Below are positions 22,388 through 30,181 of a stretch of DNA of 64,000 bases, piece by piece. The notes below the pieces were generated by a model. It worked only from the letters and a program-made list of their open reading frames with translations, ran no database searches and was not told the DNA's origin. Made by a program: the position numbers and the translations under genes. Positions within the stretch are counted from its first letter, which is position 1, and each line of letters starts with the position of its first letter. The DNA comes from Herbiconiux moechotypicola (GTDB lineage: Bacteria; Actinomycetota; Actinomycetes; Actinomycetales; Microbacteriaceae), in the NCBI RefSeq assembly GCF_024979255.1, contig NZ_JANLCN010000001.1, positions 310,001-374,000 on the forward strand, in the 5' to 3' direction.

Positions 22388-25222
22388 GTGGCTGCAAAAC
22401 CACGCGTACACGAAGTCGCCGCCGAGCTCGGCGTCGACAGCAAGGTCGCTCTCGCGACCCTCAAAGAGATGGGCCAGTTCGTCAAGGGCCCGTCGTCGAG
22501 CATCGAGCCCCCGGTGGCCCGGCGTCTCCGCGAAGCGCTGATCAAGGCCGGCGCCGCCGAGGGCGGCAGCGGCTCGGCCGCTCCGTCGGGTTCGTCGCCC
22601 GCACCTCGCCCCGGTGGCCAGGCTCCGCGGCCGTCCGGCCCGCGTCCCGGCCCCGCGGCCCCCGCGCCGCGCACCCCGGCGGCACCCGCCCCCGCGGCGT
22701 CGACTCCGGCTCCCGCGCCGCAGCGTGCCGCTCAGGCTCCTGCCCCGGCCGCGTCGGCTCCGCAGGCTCCGTCCGCCGCGCCCGCGCCGCAGGCTCCCGC
22801 CGCATCCACCCCCGCCGCTCCGGCGCCGGGCGCGACCCCGGCCGCTCCCCGTCCCGCGGCCCCGAGCGCCGGCGACTCCGCCGCGCCCCGTCCGGGCGCC
22901 CCGCGTCCCGGCATCCCCCGCCCCGGCAACAATCCCTTCGCGAGCCAGCAGGGCATGCAGCGCCCCGGCGGCCCGCGTCCCGGCAACAATCCCTTCGCGA
23001 GCCAGCAGGGCATGCAGCGCTCCGGCTCGGGCGGCGGCGCCGGCGGCGCCATCCCGCGTCCCGGCGCTCCGCGTCCGGGTGCGCCCCGCCCGGGCGCCCC
23101 GCGTCCCGGTGCGCCGCGTCCCGGTGCTCCTCGCCCGGGCGGTGCCGGCGGCTTCCGTCCCGGTGCCGCGCAGGGCGGCGGTGCCCGTCCCGCGCCCGGT
23201 GCCGGCGGCTTCCGCCCCGGTGGCGCCCCGGCCGGCGGCTTCGCCGCGCGCCCGGGCGGCGGCGGCCGTGGTCGTGGCCCCGGTGGTGGCACCGCGGGTG
23301 CCTTCGGCCGCGGTGGCGGCAAGAGCAAGGCGCGCAAGTCGAAGCGCACGAAGAGGGCCGAGTTCGAGCTGAGGGAAGCCCCGTCGCTGGGCGGCGTGAG
23401 CGTTCCCCGCGGCGACGGCTCGACCGTCATCCGTCTGCGCCGTGGCGCCTCCATCACCGATTTCGCCGACAAGATCGACGCGAGCCCGGGTAACCTGGTG
23501 ACCGTGCTGTTCCACCTCGGTGAGATGGCGACGGCCACGGAGTCGCTCGACGAGGCCACCTTCCAGGTGCTCGGCGAGGAGCTCGGCTACAAGATCCAGA
23601 TGGTGTCGCCGGAGGACGAGGACCGCGAGCTGCTCGAGGGCTTCGACATCGACCTCGACCAGGAGCTGGAAGACGAGACCGACGACGACCTCGAGATCCG
23701 TCCCCCGGTCGTCACCGTCATGGGTCACGTCGACCACGGTAAGACGCGACTGCTCGACGCCATCCGCAACGCCAACGTGGTGGCGGGCGAGGCCGGCGGC
23801 ATCACCCAGCACATCGGTGCCTACCAGGTGGTCACCGAGCACGAGGGCATCGAGCGCCCGATCACCTTCATCGACACCCCGGGTCACGAGGCGTTCACCG
23901 CCATGCGTGCCCGTGGTGCCCAGGTGACCGACATCGCCATCCTCGTGGTCGCCGCCGACGACGGCATCATGCCGCAGACGATCGAGGCGCTCAACCACGC
24001 CCAGGCGGCCAACGTGCCGATCGTGGTCGCGGTCAACAAGATCGACAAAGAAGACGCCAACCCCGCCAAGGTGCGCCAGCAGCTCACCGAGTACAACCTG
24101 GTGGCCGAGGAGTACGGCGGCGACGTCATGTTCGTCGACGTCTCCGCGCGCAACAACATCGGCATCCAAGACCTGCTCGACGCGGTGCTGCTCACCGCCG
24201 ACGCCGGTCTCGACCTGCGGGCGAACCCCAACAAGGATGCTCGTGGTGTGGCCATCGAGGCCAAGCTCGACAAGGGCCGCGGCGCCGTCGCGACCGTGCT
24301 CATCCAGTCGGGAACCCTCAAGGTCGGCGACGCGATCGTGGCGGGCACCGCCTACGGTCGTGTGCGGGCGATGGTCGACGAGAACGGCGAGACCGTCACA
24401 GCGGCCACGCCGTCGCGTCCGGTGCAGGTGCAGGGTCTGTCGACCGTGCCCCGCGCAGGCGACACCTTCCTCGTCACCGAGGAAGACCGCACCGCCCGCC
24501 AGATCGCCGAGAAGCGCGAGGCCGCCGAGCGCAACGCGTCGCTGGCCAAGGCCCGCAAGCGCATCTCGCTCGAAGACTTCACCCGTGCACTCGAAGAGGG
24601 CAAGGTCGAGGCGCTCAACCTCATCATCAAGGGTGACGTCTCCGGTGCCGTCGAGGCGCTCGAGGAATCGCTGCTCAAGATCGAGGTCGACGACAGCGTG
24701 CAGCTGCGCATCATCCACCGCGGTGTGGGTGCCGTCACCGAGTCCGACGTCAACCTGGCCACGGTCGACAACGCCATCATCATCGGGTTCAACGTGCGAC
24801 CCGACACGAAGGCGCGCGAGCGTGCCGCCCGCGAGGGTGTGGACATCCGCTTCTACTCGGTCATCTACACCGCGCTCGACGACATCGAGAACTCGCTCAA
24901 GGGCATGCTCAAGCCCGAGTTCGAAGAGGTGCAGTCGGGTGTGGCCGAGATCCGCGAGATCTTCCGCTCCTCGAAGTTCGGCAACATCGCCGGTGTCATC
25001 GTGCGGTCGGGAACGATCACGCGCAACGCCAAGGCCCGCGTCATCCGCGAGGGCGTCGTGGTGGGAGACAACCTGTCGATCGAGTCGCTGCGCCGGTTCA
25101 AGGACGACGTCACCGAGGTGCGGACGGACTTCGAAGCCGGTATCGGGCTGGGTAAGTTCAACGACATCCAGGTCGGGGACGAGATCGAGACGATCGAGAT
25201 GAAGGAGAAGCCCCGGGTGTAG
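22388..25222 (+). CDS. infB: translation initiation factor IF-2
   Basis: GTPase delivering initiator tRNA. 944 residues. An N-terminal IF2_N domain ([18 protein letters not shown]) is followed by about 270 residues of Ala/Pro/Arg/Gly-rich linker with repeats, a second IF2_N-type region ([19 protein letters not shown]), then the G domain: GHVDHGKT (446-453), [12 protein letters not shown], and domains II-IV. GTG 22388 has AGGAG four bases upstream. The long linker is normal for actinobacteria, although its exact internal duplication is noteworthy. Confidence 0.97.
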   Translation: MAAKPRVHEVAAELGVDSKVALATLKEMGQFVKGPSSSIEPPVARRLREALIKAGAAEGGSGSAAPSGSSPAPRPGGQAPRPSGPRPGPAAPAPRTPAAPAPAASTPAPAPQRAAQAPAPAASAPQAPSAAPAPQAPAASTPAAPAPGATPAAPRPAAPSAGDSAAPRPGAPRPGIPRPGNNPFASQQGMQRPGGPRPGNNPFASQQGMQRSGSGGGAGGAIPRPGAPRPGAPRPGAPRPGAPRPGAPRPGGAGGFRPGAAQGGGARPAPGAGGFRPGGAPAGGFAARPGGGGRGRGPGGGTAGAFGRGGGKSKARKSKRTKRAEFELREAPSLGGVSVPRGDGSTVIRLRRGASITDFADKIDASPGNLVTVLFHLGEMATATESLDEATFQVLGEELGYKIQMVSPEDEDRELLEGFDIDLDQELEDETDDDLEIRPPVVTVMGHVDHGKTRLLDAIRNANVVAGEAGGITQHIGAYQVVTEHEGIERPITFIDTPGHEAFTAMRARGAQVTDIAILVVAADDGIMPQTIEALNHAQAANVPIVVAVNKIDKEDANPAKVRQQLTEYNLVAEEYGGDVMFVDVSARNNIGIQDLLDAVLLTADAGLDLRANPNKDARGVAIEAKLDKGRGAVATVLIQSGTLKVGDAIVAGTAYGRVRAMVDENGETVTAATPSRPVQVQGLSTVPRAGDTFLVTEEDRTARQIAEKREAAERNASLAKARKRISLEDFTRALEEGKVEALNLIIKGDVSGAVEALEESLLKIEVDDSVQLRIIHRGVGAVTESDVNLATVDNAIIIGFNVRPDTKARERAAREGVDIRFYSVIYTALDDIENSLKGMLKPEFEEVQSGVAEIREIFRSSKFGNIAGVIVRSGTITRNAKARVIREGVVVGDNLSIESLRRFKDDVTEVRTDFEAGIGLGKFNDIQVGDEIETIEMKEKPRV
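22922..23020 (+). repeat. tandem 57-base (19-codon) duplication in infB
   Basis: Bases 22922-22963 recur identically at 22979-23020 (42 identical bases, period 57), encoding two copies of [15 protein letters not shown]. Perfect DNA identity, including third positions, suggests a recent duplication. Confidence 0.8.
23054..23140 (+). repeat. 15-base repeats encoding PRPGA in infB
   Basis: About six consecutive copies of the pentapeptide PRPGA. Third positions vary, so the protein repeat is older or better tolerated than the 57-base unit just upstream. Confidence 0.75.
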
Positions 25223-25233
25223 ACCTGTGGGTC

Positions 25234-25324
25234 GGGGCCCGATGAGGGTTTCACCTCCCCGCCTAAGGGTTGAGCAAGCTCAAAGGCGGCGGGGAGGCGA
25301 AACCCTCATCGGGCCCCTTTCGGT
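25234..25324 (+). terminator. 30-bp inverted repeat with T-rich tail, between infB and rbfA
   Basis: Left arm 25234-25263 and right arm 25288-25317 match with a single mismatch over 30 bp, enclosing a 24-base loop that itself holds a small palindrome (TTGAGC AA GCTCAA, 25270-25283). A T-rich stretch (CTTTCGGTTT) follows on the plus side, so it may end infB transcription. It is far longer than the ordinary terminators in this window, so it may instead be a copy of an intergenic repeat family. Confidence 0.6.
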
Positions 25325-25385
25325 TTACAGTCGGTAGCGGTTCGGTACCGGTTCGACGTGGGGGAGAGAGAGGGAGGAGTAGGTC

Positions 25386-25826
25386 ATGGTGGATGCGCAG
25401 AGGGCTGCGAAGATGGCGGATCGGATCAAGGAGATCGTGGCGCGGAGGCTGGAGAAGGGGATCAGGGATCCTCGGCTCGGGTTCGTGACGATCACGGATG
25501 TGCGCGTGACCGGTGATCTGCAGCACGCGTCGATCTTCTACACCGTGTACGGCGACGAGAAGGAGCGGGCCGATTCGGCCGCGGCGCTCAAGTCGGCGAC
25601 GGGGATGCTGCGCTCCGAGGTGGGCAAGAACATCACGGCACGCCTGACGCCGTCGCTGGAGTTCATCGCCGACGCCCTGCCCGAGAGCGCCAAGGCGCTC
25701 GAAGACCTGCTCGCCGAGGCGAAGTCGCGCGACGCCGTCGTGGAGGGCCTCGCGAAATCGGCGCAGTACGCCGGCGACGCCGACCCCTACGTCAAGCCGC
25801 GCACCGTCGCCGACGACGAGGACTGA
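25386..25826 (+). CDS. rbfA: ribosome-binding factor A
   Basis: KH-like factor for 30S maturation. 146 residues: QRAAKMADRIKEIVARRLEKG, DPRLGFVTITDVRVTGDLQHA and a C-terminal acidic tail are typical. SD GGGAGGAG precedes ATG 25386. The first 40 codons use AGG, CGG, GGG and GAT codons much more than the rest of the gene or the neighbours, and the 5' flank is strongly purine-rich. Although last in the nusA-infB cluster it is separated from infB by the large inverted repeat, so it may be independently transcribed. Confidence 0.95.
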   Translation: MVDAQRAAKMADRIKEIVARRLEKGIRDPRLGFVTITDVRVTGDLQHASIFYTVYGDEKERADSAAALKSATGMLRSEVGKNITARLTPSLEFIADALPESAKALEDLLAEAKSRDAVVEGLAKSAQYAGDADPYVKPRTVADDED

Positions 25827-25831
25827 CGTTC

Positions 25832-25845
25832 GTTCGGTGACGAAC
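25832..25845. other. short hairpin between convergent rbfA and mutY
   Basis: GTTCG, loop GTGA, CGAAC in the 29-base gap between the two convergent stop codons. Possibly a weak shared 3' end structure. Confidence 0.3.
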
Positions 25846-25855
25846 CGCCCGGGCC

Positions 25856-26725
25856 TCAGGGGAGGGCGAAGAGGTCGTCGGAGAGGGCCACGAGGAGGCC
25901 GTCGGTGAGGAGGCCGGTGAGGGCCCGGCCGTAGCGGGCCGGGTCGGGCACCGCCTCCGCGAGGCGGTCGGCAGGCACGGGCCCGGTGGTGTCGCGCAGC
26001 ACCCGCAGCAGCGCGCCGCGGGCCTGGCGGTCGGAGCCCTCGTATTTCTTCTGCACCGGCCGGCGGGCCACCTCGAGCTGCGGCCGGCCGGCCGCGAGCC
26101 ACGCGCACGAGGAGGCGAGCGGGCACGCCTCGCAGCGCGGCGACCTCGCCGTGCACACGAGCGCGCCGAGCTCCATCATGCCGGCGTTGAACCGCGCCGC
26201 CTCGGCGAGATCGTGGGGGAGGAGCGCCTCCATCGCGGGCAGGTCGCGTGTGGCGTTCGGAGCCGGCGCATCCGGCAGCCCGTCGACCGCGCGCGCGATC
26301 ACCCGGCGGATGTTCGTGTCGACCACCGGGTGCCGGTGCCCGTAGGCGAACACGGCGACCGCCCGCGCGGTGTAGTCGCCCACGCCGGGAAGCGAGAGCA
26401 ACGCGTCGACGGAGTGCGGCACCACACCGCCGAACCGCTCCGCGATCGCCACGGCGCAGGCGTGCAGCCGCAACGCGCGGCGCGGATAGCCGAGCGACTG
26501 CCACGCCCGCACCGCCTCTCCGGGGGCGTCGGCGGCGAGATCGGCCGGCGTCGGCCAGCGCTCGAGCCACTCCGCCAGGCGCGGGACCACCCGCGCCACC
26601 GGGGTCTGCTGCAGCATGAACTCGCTCACCAGCGTGCCCCAGGCGGGAAAGCCCGGCCGGCGCCACGGCAGGTTGCGGGCGTTCTCGGCGAACCACGCGT
26701 TCACCGCCGGGGCGATCGGGGGCAT
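25856..26725 (-). CDS. mutY: A/G-specific adenine DNA glycosylase
   Basis: Removes adenine mispaired with 8-oxoguanine. 289 residues: catalytic Glu35 in SEFMLQQTPVARV, helix-hairpin-helix LPGVGDYTARAV (about 112-123), catalytic Asp136 in VVDTNIRRV, and a 4Fe-4S cluster motif C-x6-C-x2-C-x5-C (Cys191, 198, 201, 207). The MutT-like C-terminal domain that reads 8-oxoG in E. coli is missing; only a short C-terminal helical part follows, a common actinobacterial form. Monocistronic, with its own leaderless-type promoter. Confidence 0.93.
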   Translation of the reverse strand: MPPIAPAVNAWFAENARNLPWRRPGFPAWGTLVSEFMLQQTPVARVVPRLAEWLERWPTPADLAADAPGEAVRAWQSLGYPRRALRLHACAVAIAERFGGVVPHSVDALLSLPGVGDYTARAVAVFAYGHRHPVVDTNIRRVIARAVDGLPDAPAPNATRDLPAMEALLPHDLAEAARFNAGMMELGALVCTARSPRCEACPLASSCAWLAAGRPQLEVARRPVQKKYEGSDRQARGALLRVLRDTTGPVPADRLAEAVPDPARYGRALTGLLTDGLLVALSDDLFALP

Positions 26726-26731
26726 CCCTCC

Positions 26732-26737
26732 ACTTTA
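26732..26737 (-). promoter_or_regulatory. -10 box of mutY
   Basis: Minus strand TAAAGT, six bases (GGAGGG), ATG at 26725. The spacer resembles an SD but is too close to the ATG, so leaderless initiation is more likely. Confidence 0.55.
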
Positions 26738-26773
26738 GGCGTCTCGTCCGACAGCACCGGCGGTGAGCGCTCC

Positions 26774-26779
26774 TAGAAT
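26774..26779 (+). promoter_or_regulatory. -10 box, leaderless start of the kinase-like gene
   Basis: TAGAAT, six bases (CGACGC), ATG 26786; there is no SD. It is back to back with the mutY promoter, about 40 bases away. Confidence 0.6.
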
Positions 26780-26785
26780 CGACGC

Positions 26786-27400
26786 ATGGTCACACCCCCG
26801 TCTCCCGCCAGCGACTTCGCCGACGCCCTCGTGCGCGAGATCACCCACAACTACGCCCGCGGCCGCCGCATCGTGGCGGTCGACGGTCTGGAGCGCACCG
26901 GCCCCGTCGCCGACGAGCTCTCCGCCGCGTTCGAGCGGGCGGGCACCGAGGTGGTGCGTGCGAGCCTCGACGATTTCCAGCAGCCCCGGGCCCAGCGCGA
27001 CCGTCTCGGCGCCGACAGCGCCGACGCGTGGTACCACGACCGCTTCGACTACTCCACGCTCCGCCGTGTGCTCCTCGAGCCGTTCCTGCTCGGGGGCAGC
27101 ACGGGGTTCCAGACCCAGGCCTTCGACGCCGGGCGCGACGTGCCGTTCGAGTCGCGCTGGTTCACGGCGCCGGCCGACGCGGTGCTCGTGCTCGACGGCC
27201 CGTTCCTGCAGCGACCGGGGCTCCGGGGCAGCTTCGTGTTCACGGCCTACCTCGAGTCACGGCTCGACGGGGTGACGGATGCGGTGAGGGGCGCCGACGC
27301 GCTGTACCAGTCCGAGGCGGGGCCGCGATTCGGCGCCACCGCCATCGTCGACGTCACCGACCCCGCGCATCCGCGCCGCACCTTCGCCGACTCGTGCTGA
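26786..27400 (+). CDS. uridine kinase-like protein with degenerate P-loop
   Basis: 204 residues resembling actinobacterial uridine-kinase-like P-loop proteins: RRIVAVDGLERTGPVADEL at the first strand and loop, SLDDFQQPRAQRD, WYHDRFDYSTLRRVLLEPF, ADAVLVLDGPFLQRPGLR and a C-terminal ATAIVDVTDPAHPRR. The nucleotide-binding loop should read GxxGxGK[ST]; here it is DGLERTGPVAD, without the lysine and the Ser/Thr. A phosphotransferase activity is therefore doubtful. The gene is otherwise intact and normal in codon use. Confidence 0.7.
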   Translation: MVTPPSPASDFADALVREITHNYARGRRIVAVDGLERTGPVADELSAAFERAGTEVVRASLDDFQQPRAQRDRLGADSADAWYHDRFDYSTLRRVLLEPFLLGGSTGFQTQAFDAGRDVPFESRWFTAPADAVLVLDGPFLQRPGLRGSFVFTAYLESRLDGVTDAVRGADALYQSEAGPRFGATAIVDVTDPAHPRRTFADSC

Positions 27401-27438
27401 GCACGACGAGGCGACCACGGCAGAGCGATCACGCCTGT

Positions 27439-27444
27439 TAAAGT
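27439..27444 (+). promoter_or_regulatory. -10 box, leaderless start of truB
   Basis: TAAAGT, seven bases, GTG 27452. It overlaps the alternative GTG at 27443, which therefore cannot be on the transcript if this box is used. Confidence 0.5.
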
Positions 27445-27451
27445 GGCAGTC

Positions 27452-28435
27452 GTGACATCCCCGAGCGGCGCGAGCGGCATTCTCCTCGTCGACAAGCCCC
27501 AGGGTCTCACCAGCCACGACGTGGTCGCGCGCACCCGCCGTCTGGCCGGCACCCGCAAGGTCGGCCACGCCGGCACGCTCGACCCGATGGCGACGGGTCT
27601 GCTCGTGCTCGGACTCAACAGCTCCACCCGCCTGCTCACCTACGTGGTCGGCCTCGACAAGGAGTACCTCGCCACCGTGCGGCTCGGCACCGCCACCACC
27701 ACCGATGACGCCGAGGGCGAGCTGCTCGAGCCGGTACCCGGAGCCCTCGACCCCACCGACCTCGCTGTCGCCGACGTGGAGGCCGCCTTCGCGGCGCAGA
27801 CGGGCCGCATCGAGCAGGTTCCCAGTTCGGTGAGCGCCATCAAGGTCGATGGCAAGCGGGCCTACGCGCGCGTGCGCGAGGGCGAGGAGGTGGCCCTGGC
27901 CGCCCGTGTCGTGACGATCGCGGAGATCGAGCTGCTCGGCCCGCCGCGCCCGGTGTCGAACCCGGGCGGGCCGGATGCGCCGCAGCACTTTCTCGACGTC
28001 GACGTGCGGGTCGTCTGCTCCTCCGGCACCTACATCCGCGCCATCGCGCGCGACGTGGGCCGGGCGCTCGGCGTCGGCGGGCACCTCACGGCCCTCCGCC
28101 GCACCCGCATCGGACCGTTCGGCGTCGGCGACGCCCACGAGCTCGACGCGCTCGGCCGGTTCGCCGAGGCCGGAGACCCCCTGCCGCTGCGCCCCGCCGC
28201 CGAGACGGCCGCCCGGCTCTTCCCGGTCTGGAACCTCGATCCCGCGAGCGCCACGGCGCTCGGACACGGTCAGCGGGTCGATGTGCCGAACCCGGTGCCC
28301 TGGTCGCCCCAGACGGACGGCCCGATCGCCGCGATCACGCCCGGCGGCCGCCTGCTCGGGCTCGTCGAGTCGCGCGACGGCCGTGCCAAGAGCATCGTGA
28401 ACTTCCCGCCCGACGAGACCGGAGCCGCATCATGA
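27452..28435 (+). CDS. truB: tRNA pseudouridine(55) synthase
   Basis: Makes pseudouridine 55 in the T loop of tRNAs. 327 residues; GILLVDKPQGLTSHDVV, the catalytic Asp in KVGHAGTLDPMATGLL, RLGTATTTDDAEGE, and the SGTYIRAIARDVGRALG motif are all present. The C-terminal 80 residues hold a PUA-like extension. GTG 27452 is favoured over GTG 27443 by the promoter position. The stop overlaps the next gene as ATGA. Confidence 0.95.
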   Translation: MTSPSGASGILLVDKPQGLTSHDVVARTRRLAGTRKVGHAGTLDPMATGLLVLGLNSSTRLLTYVVGLDKEYLATVRLGTATTTDDAEGELLEPVPGALDPTDLAVADVEAAFAAQTGRIEQVPSSVSAIKVDGKRAYARVREGEEVALAARVVTIAEIELLGPPRPVSNPGGPDAPQHFLDVDVRVVCSSGTYIRAIARDVGRALGVGGHLTALRRTRIGPFGVGDAHELDALGRFAEAGDPLPLRPAAETAARLFPVWNLDPASATALGHGQRVDVPNPVPWSPQTDGPIAAITPGGRLLGLVESRDGRAKSIVNFPPDETGAAS

Positions 28436-28800
28436 TCGAGTGGTTCACCATCGTGCAGGTGTCGGTCGCGGTGGCGGCCGGACTGCTCTGCGTCGTGCTG
28501 GGGCTCGCCGGCCGGAAGCCCAGCGACCTCACCATGGGCGCGGCCGCGCTCGTGGAGGTGCTCCTCATCGCGCAGCTCGTGATCGCGATCGCCTCTCCCG
28601 CCTTCGGCAACGAGCCCACGGGCAGTCTTCTGGAGTTCTACATCTACCTCGTGTCGGCGGTGCTGCTGCCCGTGGCGGGCGGATTCTGGGCCCTCATCGA
28701 ACGCTCGCGCTGGAGCACGGTGGTGCTGGGCGCCGTGTGCCTGGCCGTGGCCGTGATGGTCTACCGCATGAACGTCATCTGGTTCGTGCAGGGCGCGTGA
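28432..28800 (+). CDS. conserved actinobacterial membrane protein, four helices
   Basis: 122 residues with four hydrophobic segments (about 4-27, 35-55, 66-88 and 93-116) and no recognisable catalytic motif. Start/stop overlap ATGA with truB indicates translational coupling. The position between truB and ribF is compatible with a housekeeping membrane function, but none is known to me. Confidence 0.75.
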   Translation: MIEWFTIVQVSVAVAAGLLCVVLGLAGRKPSDLTMGAAALVEVLLIAQLVIAIASPAFGNEPTGSLLEFYIYLVSAVLLPVAGGFWALIERSRWSTVVLGAVCLAVAVMVYRMNVIWFVQGA

Positions 28801-28823
28801 CCGGCCGCGCCTTCGACGTGCCA

Positions 28824-28829
28824 TAAACT
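28824..28829 (+). promoter_or_regulatory. -10 box before the 28.8-kb membrane protein gene
   Basis: TAAACT, nine bases, ATG 28839. Transcript leader would be about two bases. Confidence 0.5.
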
Positions 28830-28838
28830 CGTACTGCC

Positions 28839-29249
28839 ATGTCCCACGACACCCTCACACGCCCCGTCTCCACCCGCGCGCGGGGCATCGGGCGCGTTCT
28901 CATCATCGTCTACGGCATCCTCGCGCTGGCCGCCACCGGCCGCTCGGTGTACGAGATCATCGCGAAGTTCGACCAGGCCCCGTTCGCCTACACCCTCTCC
29001 GCGGTCGCCGCGGTGGTGTACATCGTGGCCACGATCGCCCTCATCGTGCCGGGCCGCGCCTGGTACCGGGTGGCCTGGGTCACCATCACCTTCGAGCTGG
29101 TGGGCGTGCTCACGGTGGGCACCCTGAGCCTCTTCCTGCCCGAGCTCTTCGCCAAGGCCTCGGTGTGGTCGTGGTACGGCATGGGCTACCTGTTCATCCC
29201 GCTCGTGCTCCCGGTGCTCGGCATGCTCTGGCTGCGGCGCACCGCATGA
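28839..29249 (+). CDS. conserved membrane protein, four helices
   Basis: 136 residues: a charged N-terminal tail (TRPVSTRARGIGR), then four membrane segments (about 20-40, 50-72, 78-98 and 107-132). It belongs to an uncharacterised actinobacterial integral membrane family. The last codons overlap the ribF start (ATGA), coupling it to FMN/FAD synthesis; a link to flavin or riboflavin transport is speculation only. Confidence 0.75.
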   Translation: MSHDTLTRPVSTRARGIGRVLIIVYGILALAATGRSVYEIIAKFDQAPFAYTLSAVAAVVYIVATIALIVPGRAWYRVAWVTITFELVGVLTVGTLSLFLPELFAKASVWSWYGMGYLFIPLVLPVLGMLWLRRTA

Positions 29250-30181
29250 TCACCTACACCGACCTCGCTGAGATCACCGAACCCCTCGGGCCCTCCGCGG
29301 TCACCATCGGCAAGTTCGACGGCGTGCACCTCGGGCACCAGGCCGTGCTCGCCGAACTCATCGGGGTGTCGCAGCAGCGTGGCCTCCGCTCGATCGTCAT
29401 CACCTTCGACCGGCATCCGCTGGCTCAGCTCGACCCGCTGTCGCGGCCCCAGGTGCTGGTGGGCAACGAGCAGAAGCTCGAGCTCATCGCCGAGTCGGGT
29501 GTCGACACCACGCTGTTCCTGCGCTTCGACAAGGCGCTGGCGTCGATGACGCCACGCGACTTCGTGAAGACCGTTCTGGTCGACGTGTGCGGCACCGCCG
29601 TGGTGATGGTGGGGCACGACTTCCGTTTCGGCACGGAGGGTGCCGGCACCATCGACACGCTGCGCGAACTCGGCGCCGAGTTCGGCTTCGAGGTCGACGT
29701 CATCCCCGAGGTCAGCCCCGAGGGCGAGCGCAAGATCTCCTCCAGCTGGATCCGCGACCTCCTCAACGAGGGCGACGTCGAGCGCGCCACCGACTTCCTC
29801 GGCCGGGCGCCCGCGGTGCGCGGCGAGGTGGTGCACGGCGCCAAGCGCGGGCGCGAGCTCGGGTTCCCCACCGCCAACCTCTCGCCGCAGTCGGAGGGCC
29901 TCATCCCCGCCGACGGCGTCTACGCCGGCTGGCTCACCGACGGCGACGAGCGGTACCCCGCCGCCATCTCGGTGGGCAGCAACCCCACCTTCGACGGGGT
30001 GCCTCCCAAGCAGGTGGAGGCGTTCGTGCTCGACCGCGACCTCGACCTCTACGACCACATCGTCGAGGTGTCGTTCGTGGCGCGCATCCGGGGCATGGTG
30101 CGGTTCACCGGCATCGACCCGCTCATCGAGCAGATGAACGCCGACGTGGAGGGCGTGCGCGCCATTCTCGGTGACGGCTGA
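29246..30181 (+). CDS. ribF: bifunctional riboflavin kinase / FMN adenylyltransferase
   Basis: Makes FMN and FAD from riboflavin. 311 residues: the N-terminal nucleotidyltransferase domain with GKFDGVHLGHQAVL and ISSSWIRDLLNEGDV, then the flavokinase domain with GAKRGRELGFPTANL, DGVYAGWL and VGSNPTFDGV. ATG 29246 overlaps the preceding stop. The 3' end overlaps the MFS gene start by 11 bases, so the run of small membrane proteins, ribF and exporter reads as one unit. Confidence 0.96.
   Translation: MITYTDLAEITEPLGPSAVTIGKFDGVHLGHQAVLAELIGVSQQRGLRSIVITFDRHPLAQLDPLSRPQVLVGNEQKLELIAESGVDTTLFLRFDKALASMTPRDFVKTVLVDVCGTAVVMVGHDFRFGTEGAGTIDTLRELGAEFGFEVDVIPEVSPEGERKISSSWIRDLLNEGDVERATDFLGRAPAVRGEVVHGAKRGRELGFPTANLSPQSEGLIPADGVYAGWLTDGDERYPAAISVGSNPTFDGVPPKQVEAFVLDRDLDLYDHIVEVSFVARIRGMVRFTGIDPLIEQMNADVEGVRAILGDG

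Noticed and set aside
22922-23140. Repeats in infB considered as CRISPR-like or minisatellite array
   Set aside because: Within a continuous coding frame with codon-sized periods and no spacers; they encode a Pro/Arg/Gly linker.
22211-24718. 835-codon minus-strand frame opposite infB
   Set aside because: Antisense shadow of the repetitive GC-rich linker and G domain of infB; low-complexity Gly/Arg/Ala product.
25234-25317. Inverted repeat considered as the ends of an insertion sequence or an attachment site
   Set aside because: Only 24 bases lie between the arms, no transposase or integrase gene is near and no target duplication is visible.
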